Of a stretch of 36,307 bases of DNA, positions 15,447 to 23,920 are shown piece by piece. Below the pieces are notes generated by a model. That model had not been told where the DNA came from and did not search any database. It worked only from the letters and a program-made list of their open reading frames with translations. The first letter of the stretch is position 1. Each line of letters starts with the position of its first letter. The translations under genes and the position numbers were made by a program. The DNA comes from Verrucomicrobiales bacterium (GTDB lineage: Bacteria > Verrucomicrobiota > Verrucomicrobiia > Limisphaerales > UBA9464), in assembly GCA_016793645.1 (NCBI GenBank), contig JAEUHD010000382.1:1-36307 (forward strand), given 5' to 3'.

Positions 15447-15914
15447 ATGGCCAGCTACAACAAGGTGATCCTTCTCGGTAATCTCACCCGGGATCCTGAG
15501 CTCCGGTATACCCCCAAGGGGACGGCCTCGGCGCGTCTCGGGTTGGCGGTCAATCGATCCTACAAGACGGACACCGGGGAGACCCGGGAGGAGGTCACGT
15601 TTGTGGACATCGATGCCTGGGGAAAGCAGGCCGAGCTGATCGCCCAATATCTGCGCAAGGGAAATCCCCTGTTTGTGGAGGGGCGGCTGAAACTCGACCA
15701 GTGGGACGACAAGACGTCCGGCCAGAAGCGCTCGGCGATCCGCGTGGTCATGGAGAATTTCCAATTTGTCGGGGGCCGCGCCGAGGGGCGTCCCGCCGGC
15801 GGTCCGCCGTCGTCCGGTCACTCCGCGCCCGCCTCCCCTGCATCCGCACCCGCGTCCGGCGGTGATTCCGGACACGACGGTCCTCCCCCCGAGGAGGACG
15901 ACGTCCCATTCTGA
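15447..15914 (+). CDS. ssb: Single-stranded DNA-binding protein
   Basis: A 155-residue SSB. The OB fold (1-108) shows YNKVILLGNLTRDPELRYTPKGT, LAVNRSYK and VDIDAWGKQAELIAQYLRKGNPLFVEGRL. A Pro/Ser/Ala/Gly-rich flexible tail follows and ends in the acidic tip EEDDVPF, the site that recruits replication and repair partners. It lies between rpsF and rplI. Confidence 0.97.
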   Translation: MASYNKVILLGNLTRDPELRYTPKGTASARLGLAVNRSYKTDTGETREEVTFVDIDAWGKQAELIAQYLRKGNPLFVEGRLKLDQWDDKTSGQKRSAIRVVMENFQFVGGRAEGRPAGGPPSSGHSAPASPASAPASGGDSGHDGPPPEEDDVPF

Positions 15915-15949
15915 TTTTTCGATCCGTCCCATTTCAATCGCATCCATTT

Positions 15950-16549
15950 ATGCCGAAATCCGAAGTCATCCTCATCAAGAACGTCGTTGGTCTGGGCGGC
16001 GAGTCCGACCACGTCGCGGTCTCCGCCGGATACGCCCGCAATTTTCTCATCCCGCAGGGACTGGCCGTGCCGGTGACCCAGGGCAACAAGAAGTGGGTGG
16101 AGAATCTCCGCAAGCGCCGTTCCGAGCGCGAAGCGCAGGAGCTCAGCACCATGAGCGAGCTTGCCAAGAGCCTGTCCGCCGTGACCCTGACCCTCGCGGT
16201 CAAGACGGGCGACGACGGCAAGGTGTTCGGCTCGATCACCTCGGGTGCCATCGCGGACGCGCTCAAGACGCAGCTCGATGTGGCTCTCGACAAGCGGAAG
16301 ATCCATCTGGAGAAGCCGATTCACACCCTGGGAGAGCACGAGGTGGAGCTGCGGCTTCATCCGGACGTCCGGTGCAGCCTCAAGCTGGTGGTCAAGAGCA
16401 GCAATCCGCTGCCGGAGGTCGCCGCGGCAGCCGCCCCGGCGGAGGCGCCCAAGACCGAAAAGCGTGGAAAGCGGGCTGCTGCTGACGCCGACGCCGAAGC
16501 CCCCGCGACCAAGGGATCCAAGGGATCCAAGACCGAGAAGTCCAAGTAA
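15950..16549 (+). CDS. rplI: 50S ribosomal protein L9
   Basis: A 199-residue L9. The N-terminal rRNA-binding domain (VILIKNVVGLGGESDHVAVSAGYARNFLIPQGLA, about 5-39) leads into the long connecting helix and the C-terminal domain (DGKVFGSITSGAIADAL through HPDVRCSLKLVVKS, to about 149). E. coli L9 ends near residue 149; here about 45 residues of Ala/Lys/Glu low-complexity sequence are added, ending in a KGSKGSK repeat. It starts 35 nt after ssb, leaving no room for rpsR. A strong terminator follows. Confidence 0.96.
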   Translation: MPKSEVILIKNVVGLGGESDHVAVSAGYARNFLIPQGLAVPVTQGNKKWVENLRKRRSEREAQELSTMSELAKSLSAVTLTLAVKTGDDGKVFGSITSGAIADALKTQLDVALDKRKIHLEKPIHTLGEHEVELRLHPDVRCSLKLVVKSSNPLPEVAAAAAPAEAPKTEKRGKRAAADADAEAPATKGSKGSKTEKSK

Positions 16550-16574
16550 CCTGGTCCGAGGGACCCGAGTTTTT

Positions 16575-16612
16575 GGGGCCGGCAGCCATCGCTGCCGGCC
16601 CCGTTTTGTTTT
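16575..16612 (+). terminator. Intrinsic terminator after rplI
   Basis: A perfect 12-bp stem (GGGGCCGGCAGC with GCTGCCGGCCCC) with a CATC loop is followed at once by GTTTTGTTTT. This is a textbook rho-independent terminator, placed 25 nt after the rplI stop codon, and it closes the prs-to-rplI transcript. Confidence 0.93.
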
Positions 16613-16668
16613 CCGGAATCCCCGGACGCAGCGCAACCCAGGCCGGAACGCGAATTCCCGGGCGGAGG

Positions 16669-16695
16669 TTGATTTTGAGCGTTGAGCTTTGAGAC
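16669..16695 (+). repeat. Short tandem TTGAGNN heptamers
   Basis: TTGATT is followed by three 7-nt units, TTGAGCG, TTGAGCT and TTGAGAC, about 22-48 nt before the parA start. It could be a decayed microsatellite or a spaced binding site in the parA leader. It is too short to be sure it is not chance. Confidence 0.4.
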
Positions 16696-16716
16696 CTGCG
16701 CCCGAACCCTTCCCGC

Positions 16717-17508
16717 ATGTCCGTTCCCGTACTCGCTGTCGCCAACCAAAAGGGAGGCGTTGGAAAGACCACCACCTCGGTGAACCTGGCCGCCTGCCTG
16801 GCGGGGCAGGGACGCCGGGTGCTTCTCGTGGACCTGGACGCGCAGGCGAATGCGACCAGCGGACTGGGCCTCGAGAAGGCGGAGGGTGGCAGTGTGTATC
16901 GTCCCCTGATGGGCGAGGGAACCCTTTCCGAGCGTGTCCGTCCGACGGCCTTCCCGGGATTGTCCGTCATCCCCAGCGAATTTGATTTGTGCGGTGCGGA
17001 GGTGGAGTTGGCGCGGGGTGAGGATCACCTCAACCGGCTGCGGCGTGTGCTGGAACCGCTCCGCGAGGACAGCCGGTTTGATGTCATCCTCATCGATTGC
17101 CCTCCGTCGCTGGGGCTCATCACGCTCAACGCCTTTGCGGCCGCCGACCGGTTGGTCGTGCCGCTCCAATGCGAGTACTACGCCCTCGAAGGGGTGGCGA
17201 TGATCTCCCGGATCCTTCAGCAGGTCCGGGATTCGGGTATCAATCCGCGCCTGGAAATCCTGGGGATCGTCATGACGATGTATGATGCCCGGACGCGACT
17301 GTCGCAGAATGTGGTGGGCGAGGTGCGGCAGCATTTCGGGGATCGCGTCTTTGAGACGGTGATTCCGCGCACGACGCGTCTGGCGGAGGCCCCGAGTTTT
17401 GGGCAGCCCATCATCCACTATGACCGCTACAGCGCCGGTGCCGCCGCGTACGAGGTCCTGGCGGGGGAGGTGTTGGCCCGTCTGGATCGCCTCGCTGCCG
17501 GTTCGTAG
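16717..17508 (+). CDS. parA: ParA-family chromosome-partitioning ATPase
   Basis: A 263-residue MinD/ParA-type ATPase (Soj-like). The deviant Walker A KGGVGKTT (12-19) includes the signature first lysine; the Walker A-prime is VDLDAQANAT (38-46) and Walker B is LIDCPPSLG (125-133). It lacks an N-terminal DNA-binding extension, as expected for chromosomal Soj-type proteins. These proteins bind DNA non-specifically and move ParB-parS complexes. The usual downstream parB is absent: a GH30 glycosidase gene follows after 98 nt. No parS-like inverted repeat was noticed. It is separated from the rplI cluster by the terminator upstream. Confidence 0.93.
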   Translation: MSVPVLAVANQKGGVGKTTTSVNLAACLAGQGRRVLLVDLDAQANATSGLGLEKAEGGSVYRPLMGEGTLSERVRPTAFPGLSVIPSEFDLCGAEVELARGEDHLNRLRRVLEPLREDSRFDVILIDCPPSLGLITLNAFAAADRLVVPLQCEYYALEGVAMISRILQQVRDSGINPRLEILGIVMTMYDARTRLSQNVVGEVRQHFGDRVFETVIPRTTRLAEAPSFGQPIIHYDRYSAGAAAYEVLAGEVLARLDRLAAGS

Positions 17509-17606
17509 GCGATTGCCCGGTTGCGGACGCCGATGCCCGCGGAGTAGGGTCCGAAACGCCCCGCAAACGCTCCGCATGGCGCAGCGTCCCGGGTCCCTTC
17601 GAACCG

Positions 17607-19016
17607 ATGAAATCGTGGTCTTCAATCTGTCTGGGCGGTGCGCTGACGTTGATGGGACTGCAGGTGCCCACCCTCCGGGCGGCAACCCCCGTGGCCGTCT
17701 GGTTGACGGATCCCGGGGGCACGGCCCGGTTTGAACGGCAGGCGGCTCCCCGCGAATTTGGGCCTGCGGCTGCGGTGACCGGGACGGGTCTGGAGGTCAG
17801 CGAGCGCCGTCATTTTCAGGAGATGGTGGGGTTCGGATTCACCCTGACCGGGGGCAGCGCCCAATTGATCCGGGCCATGGGCGACGCGGCGCGGGAGTCC
17901 CTGCTGACCGAGTTGTTTGCCGCCGGCGGAACCAACATCGGTGTGAGCTACCTTCGGATCAGCGTCGGTGCCTCGGATCTGAATCCCCGCGTCTTCACCT
18001 ACGATGACCTGGCGCCGGGAGAGACCGACCCGGACCTGCTCCGCTTTGACCTGGGGCCGGACCGGACCGACGTGATCCCCGTCCTACGACAGATCCTGTC
18101 CGTGAACCCGCGGGTCGGGATCATGGCGTCCCCGTGGACGGCGCCGTCCTGGATGAAGACCAATGGGGATTCCAAAGGCGGACATCTGAAGCGGGACTGT
18201 TACGGGGTCTACGCACGGTACCTCGTGAAGTACGTGGAGGCCCTGAGGGCGGAAGGCATCTCCGTCGACGCACTTACGATCCAGAACGAGCCGCTGAATC
18301 CGGACAACAATCCCAGCATGGAGATGACGGCTGCCGAGCAGGCGGAGTTCATCCGGGATCACCTCGGTCCGGCGTTTCGGACGGCGGCGCTGAAGACGAA
18401 GATCGTCTGCTATGATCACAATGCGGACCGTCCGGATTATCCGCTGACGGTTCTTGCGGATCCCGGGGCGCGATCCTTTGTGGAAGGATCCGCCTTCCAC
18501 CTGTATGCGGGGTCCATCGACGCGTTGAGCCGGGTCCACGAGGCTTATCCGGACCGAAGCTTGTATTTCACCGAGCAATGGATTGGCGCGCCGGGAAGCC
18601 TGGTCGGGGATCTGGGGTGGCACCTGACGGAAGTGGTGGTCGGTGCCAGTCGGAATTGGTGCCGGACGGTGCTGGAATGGAACCTGGCGGCGGATCCGAA
18701 GAACGGGCCTCATACGGACCGGGGCGGATGCGACCGGTGTCTGGGGGCACTGACCCTGGATGGCGACCGGGTGGTGCGGAATCCGGCCTATTATATCATC
18801 GCCCATGCCTCCAAGTTTGTGAGGCCGGGATCGGTCCGGATCGAGTCCTCGGTGGTGGAGGGGCTGCCGAACGTGGCGTTCCGAACTCCCGAGGGTCGGA
18901 CGGTGCTGGTGGTTCTGAATCGCGACCGGGTGCCGCGGACGTTGGTGGTTCGGGCGGAGGCCGGAGGATTGCCCCTGACCCTCCCCGCCGGAGCGGCGGC
19001 GACCTGTGTTTGGTAG
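17607..19016 (+). CDS. Secreted glycoside hydrolase family 30
   Basis: A 469-residue glycosidase resembling GH30 (glucosylceramidase/endo-beta-1,6-glucanase group). The signal peptide is about 1-26, ending LRA. The fold opens with the typical QEMVGFGFTLTGGSA motif (71-85). The acid/base is Glu228 in TIQNEP, and the nucleophile is Glu323 in LYFTEQW. SPWTAPSWMKTNG (175-187) is another family hallmark. A C-terminal beta domain (about 395-469) follows, with VVLNRD. The enzyme is probably periplasmic or secreted and acts on beta-linked glucans or related sugars; exact specificity is not deducible. It precedes a PQQ-like propeller gene on the same strand. Confidence 0.93.
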   Translation: MKSWSSICLGGALTLMGLQVPTLRAATPVAVWLTDPGGTARFERQAAPREFGPAAAVTGTGLEVSERRHFQEMVGFGFTLTGGSAQLIRAMGDAARESLLTELFAAGGTNIGVSYLRISVGASDLNPRVFTYDDLAPGETDPDLLRFDLGPDRTDVIPVLRQILSVNPRVGIMASPWTAPSWMKTNGDSKGGHLKRDCYGVYARYLVKYVEALRAEGISVDALTIQNEPLNPDNNPSMEMTAAEQAEFIRDHLGPAFRTAALKTKIVCYDHNADRPDYPLTVLADPGARSFVEGSAFHLYAGSIDALSRVHEAYPDRSLYFTEQWIGAPGSLVGDLGWHLTEVVVGASRNWCRTVLEWNLAADPKNGPHTDRGGCDRCLGALTLDGDRVVRNPAYYIIAHASKFVRPGSVRIESSVVEGLPNVAFRTPEGRTVLVVLNRDRVPRTLVVRAEAGGLPLTLPAGAAATCVW

Positions 19017-19037
19017 CTCCGGGGGCGTCGCAAGCCG

Positions 19038-19054
19038 AGGACTCCGGCAGTCCT
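19038..19054 (+). terminator. Possible weak terminator after GH30 gene
   Basis: AGGACT and AGTCCT form a 6-bp stem with a CCGGC loop, followed by TGAATTT. It lies 22 nt past the glycosidase stop codon. The stem is short and the T-tract poor. Confidence 0.3.
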
Positions 19055-19102
19055 TGAATTTCGCGCGATCACGGGGACTATCCACCCAACGCTGACCTAC
19101 CC

Positions 19103-20371
19103 ATGCGAATCCCGTCCCTGCTCCTTGTTGCCTCCGCCACCGTCGCACTCACCGGATTTTCCGCGGATTGGCCCGGTGTCCACGGACCCAACGGGGACGG
19201 CTCTTCCCCGGAATCGATTCCCAAGTCCTGGCCGGCAGGAGGGCCCAAGGTGCTGTGGAAGGTTCCCAGTTCGAAGGGATTCAGCTCATTCGTGGTGGGC
19301 GGTGGCCGCGCGTGGACGCTGGAGCTTCGGGAGGTGGAAGGGGCACCCCAGGAGGTGCTGGTCGCCCGGAATGCCGACACGGGCGCGGACCTTTGGGTCC
19401 GGACGCTGGGATCCGTGAAGTATGATGGCGGGGGTGACAGCGGAACCAACGACAACAAGGGCGGGGACGGTCCCCGATCCACCCCGACCCTGGATGGGGA
19501 CCGCGTTTACGTGACCTCCGCGAAGTTGGTGGTGTCCTGCATCGACGCCAAATCCGGGGATGTGCTGTGGCAGCACGACCTGATGAAGGAGTTCTCGGGA
19601 CGGAACATCACCTGGCAGAATGCGGCGTCGCCCGTGGTGGAGGGTGACCTGGTTTTGGTGGCCGGCGGCGGGGCCGGCGAATCCCTCATCGCGTTCCACA
19701 AGAAGGACGGCAAGGTTGCCTGGAAGGCGTTTGACGAAACGATGACCCACGCCACCCCCACGCCCGCGACCCTCCAGGGGCAGCGGCAGGTCATCTTCTT
19801 CCTGAAGTCCGGACTGCTCTCCGTGGAGCCGAAGACGGGGAAGGAACTGTGGCGGTTTGCATTTCCGTTCCGGACATCCACGGCCGCTTCCCCGGTGGTC
19901 GATGGGGACCTGGTCTATTGCTCGGCGGGCTATGGAGTGGGTGCCGGCGCCTGTCGTGTGTCCCGGACCGGGGACGCCTGGAAGGTGGAACCGGTGTATC
20001 GGTTCGAAGGCAACAACCCGCTCGCCAACCACTGGTCCACGCCGGTGCTTCAGGACGGACATCTTTATGGCATGTTCCAGTTCAAGGAGTATGGGAGCGG
20101 TCCGGTCAAGTGCGTGGACATCCGGACCGGGAAGGTGCTCTGGGACCAGGCTGGCTTCGGACCGGGACAGGTGATTCGTGTCAACGGCGGCATCCTGGCG
20201 CTGGGGGATGCGGGGCAGTTGGTCCTCATCGAACCCACGCCCTCCGGGTCTCACGAGTTGGCGCGCGCGCAGGTCCTGGAGGGCAAGTGCTGGACCACGC
20301 CCGCAATCAGCAAGGGCCGGGTCTATGCGCGGAGCACCAAGGAGGCGGTGTGCCTTGAGTTCGGAAAGTGA
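19103..20371 (+). CDS. Secreted PQQ-like beta-propeller protein
   Basis: A 422-residue protein with a signal peptide (about 1-20) followed by DWPGVHGPNGDG, the typical opening of verrucomicrobial and planctomycetal PQQ-like propeller proteins. Blade repeats recur, for example GPKVLWKV, GDVLWQHDL, GKVAWKAF, GKELWRFAF and GKVLWDQAG, each the W-motif of one blade. No catalytic dehydrogenase residues are recognised, so it is more likely a structural or binding propeller (BamB/outer-membrane-assembly-like fold) than a quinoprotein enzyme. It lies between the GH30 gene and the PSCyt1 protein on the same strand. Confidence 0.9.
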   Translation: MRIPSLLLVASATVALTGFSADWPGVHGPNGDGSSPESIPKSWPAGGPKVLWKVPSSKGFSSFVVGGGRAWTLELREVEGAPQEVLVARNADTGADLWVRTLGSVKYDGGGDSGTNDNKGGDGPRSTPTLDGDRVYVTSAKLVVSCIDAKSGDVLWQHDLMKEFSGRNITWQNAASPVVEGDLVLVAGGGAGESLIAFHKKDGKVAWKAFDETMTHATPTPATLQGQRQVIFFLKSGLLSVEPKTGKELWRFAFPFRTSTAASPVVDGDLVYCSAGYGVGAGACRVSRTGDAWKVEPVYRFEGNNPLANHWSTPVLQDGHLYGMFQFKEYGSGPVKCVDIRTGKVLWDQAGFGPGQVIRVNGGILALGDAGQLVLIEPTPSGSHELARAQVLEGKCWTTPAISKGRVYARSTKEAVCLEFGK

Positions 20372-20523
20372 GTCCGGGCCGTGGACCCTGACGACTTCCC
20401 CGGGTCTGTTGGCCCCAAACCGGATTGATGAGGGCGCGCATTCCTTTCGTCGGACCCCTGCAGACCCGACGGGCCTGCTTCCGGGACGGGGGCGGGTTTC
20501 CCTGTGGGTCCCCTTGAATCGCT

Positions 20524-23500
20524 ATGGTTGAGTCATTTTGGTCCTGGAGCCCCGGGAGGGCGTTGATGCGGGTCCTGCTGTTGTCCGCGGCCCTGCGGAC
20601 CGCGGATGCGGGAGACCTTCAGTTCAATCACGATGTCCGGCCGCTGCTTTCGGACAATTGTCTGTCGTGCCATGGGCCCGACCCTGGATCCCGGAAGGCG
20701 GGTCTGCGTCTCGACACCCGCGAGGGCCTGTTCGGGAAAACCAAGAAGGAGGGTGTCGTCGTGGTCCCGGGCAATCCGGAGGCGAGCGCCCTTTGGAAAA
20801 GGCTGGTGACGACGGATCCCGAGGAGCAGATGCCTCCCCCGGACTCCCACAAGGAGCTCAAGCCGGAGCAACGGGAGGTACTGCGGCAGTGGATCCTCCA
20901 GGGTGCCTCCTGGCAGCCGCACTGGTCCTTTATTCCTCCGGTTCGGCCGCCGCTGCCCGAGGTCCCGGGGACCGGGACGGTGGAGCGGAATCCCATCGAC
21001 GCCTTCATCGCCGCCAAGCTCTCGACCCGGGGATTGGCCATGAATCCCGAGGCGGACCGACGCACCCTCGCGCGGCGCCTGTCCCTCGATCTCACCGGGC
21101 TTCCCCCGGACCCGGCGGAGGTTGAGGCCTTTGTGGCCGACCGTTCTCCGGACTACTACGGGAGCTACGTGCGGCGCCTGATGGATTCCCCCCAGTGGGG
21201 GGAACATCGGGCCCGGTACTGGCTGGATGCGGCCCGGTATGCGGACACCCACGGCCTGCATTTCGACAACTACCGCGAGATGTGGCCGTATCGGGACTGG
21301 GTGATCCGGGCGTTCAATCGCAACGAGCCCTTTGATCAATTTGTCGTCGAACAGCTCGCCGGCGATCTCCTGCCCGATCCCTCCCAGGACCAGAGGGTGG
21401 CCACCGGATTCCACCGGTGCAACATGACCACCAACGAAGGCGGGACGATCGAGGAGGAGAACCTGGCGTCCTACGCCAATGATCGCGTCACCACCACGGG
21501 CTGGGTTTTCCTGGGGCTGACCGCGAACTGCGCCGCCTGTCATGACCACAAGTTCGATCCGTTCACGATGCGGGATTTCTATTCGATGGCCGCATTTTTC
21601 CGGAATACCCGGCAATCCGGATTCGACGGCAACGTGAAGGACGGGGCCAATCCCAGCCTCGTGGTGATCGGGGATGAGGCGGACCTGGCCCGTTGGAAGG
21701 CGCTGCCTGGGGAGATTGAAGCGGCCAAGCAGACTGTGGGTGAGGTTCGCAAGAGTGGTGAAGCGGCCTTCGAGTCGTGGGTGGCGGGGATCCGGCCGGA
21801 GGACATCGAGCGGGAATTGGCGATCCGAGATCTCACCTTTCGCGCCCCGTTGGCGGATGGCTCCGTGGAGTCCCTGGGCGCGGTGCGGGAGGGCAGGGAG
21901 ATCCGGACCACGCCGGTGGGCGCCCTCACGCTGGCGACCAACGCGTTTTTTGGTCCGGCCCCCCTCTTCGCCAAGGGGGTCAGCGCCTCGTTTCCGGAGG
22001 TGGGCGATTTTGACGCGGGCCAGGCGTTCTCCTATGGCGCCTGGGTCTACGTCCCGCCCAACTACAACGAGACGGCCGCGGTCTTTGCCCGCATGGCGCC
22101 CGAGAACAAGGCGTATCGCGGCTGGGATCTGTGGATCCAACAGGGCCAGTTCGCGACGCACATTGTCAGTGCCTGGCCGGATAATGCCCTCAAGGTTCGG
22201 ACCCAGAAGCGGCTCGCCCGGAAGGGCCAGTGGCAGCATGTGTTCGTGACCTATGACGGATCGGGCAAACCCGAGGGGGTGAAGCTGTATGTGGATGGAG
22301 CGGCGGCGGAAACCGAGGTCGAAAACAGCAAGGGAGTGACCGGCAGCATCCGGACCGACGCACCCTTCACCCTTGCCCAGCGCAGCGGGGGAAGCCACTT
22401 CGACGGTGTCGGTCTCCAGGATCTCCGACTCTATTCCCGAACGCTGGCGCCCGCCGAAGTCACTGCCCTCGCGCGCCAGTCCCTCCTGAGGACCCTGGTC
22501 GGGGTGCCGGCATCGGATTGGAAGCCCGAGGTTCGCCGGGAGTTGTTGGAGTACTTCCTGACGACCCGCCATGGCCCGTTCCAGGAGGCCCAGGCCCGGA
22601 TGGCCGCACTGGAAACCGAGAAGGAGGGCATCCGGCTCAAGTATCCGGTTACCCATGTCCAATCGGAGAAAATGGATTCCACGCCGATGGCGAACCTGCT
22701 GTTTCGCGGCCAGTACGACCAAAAGAAGGACGCGGTGGAGGCGAATGTTCCGGCGACCCTGAATCCGTTGCCGGAGGGAGCCCCGAGGAATCGGCTGGGG
22801 CTCGCCCGATGGCTGGTGGCCGCGGAGAATCCCCTGCTGGCGCGCGTCACGGTCAACCGCTTCTGGCAGGAGTTGTTCGGGGTCGGGCTGGTCAAGACGA
22901 CCGAGGACTTTGGCATCATGGGCGAGACGCCGGTGAATCCCGAGTTGCTGGATTGGCTCGCGGTGGAGTTCCGGGAAAGCGGCTGGGATGTGAAGCACCT
23001 GTTCCGACTGATGGTGGAATCGAAGGCCTATCGCCAGGATGCCCGGGTGACCCCGGAGAAGTTGGAACGGGATCCGGGCAACCGTCTCCTGAGCCGCGGT
23101 CCGCGGTTTCGCATGGACGCCGAAATGGTCCGCGACTATGCGCTGGCCGCGGGCGGACTTCTGGTTCCCAGGATTGGAGGTCCCAGTGTGAAGCCCTATC
23201 AGCCTCCCGGGGTCTGGGAGGCGGTGGCCATGCCGGAGAGCAATACGAAGCGCTATGAGCGGGATTCCGGGGATTCCCTGTATCGGCGCAGCCTGTACAC
23301 CTTTTGGAAGCGGGCGGCGCCGCCGGCGTCGATGGACATCTTCAATGCCCCGAGTCGGGAGGTGTCGTGTACCCGCCGGGAACGCACCAACACGCCGCTT
23401 CAGGCCCTGGCCACGTTGAATGATCCGCAGATGATTGAGGCCGCCCGGAAACTGGCCGAGCACGCATGGACGGCGGGGGGAGGCGACACGAACCGCGCCG

Positions 23501-23736
23501 TGGATTTCATGGCCAGCCGGGTGCTGGGGCGACCGTTGCGACCGGAGGAACGACAGGTTGTGGGGCGGACGTACGATGGCTTGGTTCGCCAATATTCCGT
23601 CGAACCGGATGCCGCCGCCCTGCTTCTTTCTGTGGGGGAATCCAAGGCGGATGCCTCCATCGCGCCGATGCAGCTGGCCGCCCTGACGATGGTGGCCAAC
23701 CAGCTCCTGAACCTGGACGAGACGCTGAACAAATGA
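20524..23736 (+). CDS. PSCyt1-DUF1549-LamG-DUF1553 cytochrome-like protein
   Basis: A 1070-residue exported protein of a type abundant in Planctomycetes and Verrucomicrobia. Domains in order: signal sequence (about 1-29); PSCyt1 cytochrome-like domain with heme motif C46-L-S-C49-H50 and a possible axial Met103; DUF1549/PSCyt2 (about 155-360) with a second heme-like motif C336-A-A-C339-H340; a LamG-like jelly-roll (about 500-650, with FSYGAWVYVPP and WQHVFVTYDGSGKPEGVKLYVDG); and DUF1553/PSD1 (about 750-1020, with RLGLARWLVAAENPLLARV and the TNTPLQALATLNDP signature). An internal ATG at residue 15 would give a tighter signal peptide and is the likelier start. Function is not established; electron transfer coupled to polysaccharide modification is a common guess. 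A DUF1501 gene lies two genes downstream. Confidence 0.93.
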   Translation: MVESFWSWSPGRALMRVLLLSAALRTADAGDLQFNHDVRPLLSDNCLSCHGPDPGSRKAGLRLDTREGLFGKTKKEGVVVVPGNPEASALWKRLVTTDPEEQMPPPDSHKELKPEQREVLRQWILQGASWQPHWSFIPPVRPPLPEVPGTGTVERNPIDAFIAAKLSTRGLAMNPEADRRTLARRLSLDLTGLPPDPAEVEAFVADRSPDYYGSYVRRLMDSPQWGEHRARYWLDAARYADTHGLHFDNYREMWPYRDWVIRAFNRNEPFDQFVVEQLAGDLLPDPSQDQRVATGFHRCNMTTNEGGTIEEENLASYANDRVTTTGWVFLGLTANCAACHDHKFDPFTMRDFYSMAAFFRNTRQSGFDGNVKDGANPSLVVIGDEADLARWKALPGEIEAAKQTVGEVRKSGEAAFESWVAGIRPEDIERELAIRDLTFRAPLADGSVESLGAVREGREIRTTPVGALTLATNAFFGPAPLFAKGVSASFPEVGDFDAGQAFSYGAWVYVPPNYNETAAVFARMAPENKAYRGWDLWIQQGQFATHIVSAWPDNALKVRTQKRLARKGQWQHVFVTYDGSGKPEGVKLYVDGAAAETEVENSKGVTGSIRTDAPFTLAQRSGGSHFDGVGLQDLRLYSRTLAPAEVTALARQSLLRTLVGVPASDWKPEVRRELLEYFLTTRHGPFQEAQARMAALETEKEGIRLKYPVTHVQSEKMDSTPMANLLFRGQYDQKKDAVEANVPATLNPLPEGAPRNRLGLARWLVAAENPLLARVTVNRFWQELFGVGLVKTTEDFGIMGETPVNPELLDWLAVEFRESGWDVKHLFRLMVESKAYRQDARVTPEKLERDPGNRLLSRGPRFRMDAEMVRDYALAAGGLLVPRIGGPSVKPYQPPGVWEAVAMPESNTKRYERDSGDSLYRRSLYTFWKRAAPPASMDIFNAPSREVSCTRRERTNTPLQALATLNDPQMIEAARKLAEHAWTAGGGDTNRAVDFMASRVLGRPLRPEERQVVGRTYDGLVRQYSVEPDAAALLLSVGESKADASIAPMQLAALTMVANQLLNLDETLNK

Positions 23737-23920
23737 TTCGCGGGGCGGGGCGCGCCAGGCACGTCCACCCCTTTTGAACCGAAGGAATTCGACGGTCGGT
23801 TTGTGGCTTGGCCGGGTTGCCCTCGGCGGCCGGTTCGCCGGACCGGAATCTTCCGCGGCCGTAATTCCTTCGGCCCTCCTGTAACCATTTTCCGCTCGGG
23901 TGCTCTTCCTGGATACGATC

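Noticed and set aside
16505..16540. Repeated GGATCCAAG units
   Set aside because: These are codons for the KGSKGSK tail of L9, not an independent repeat element.
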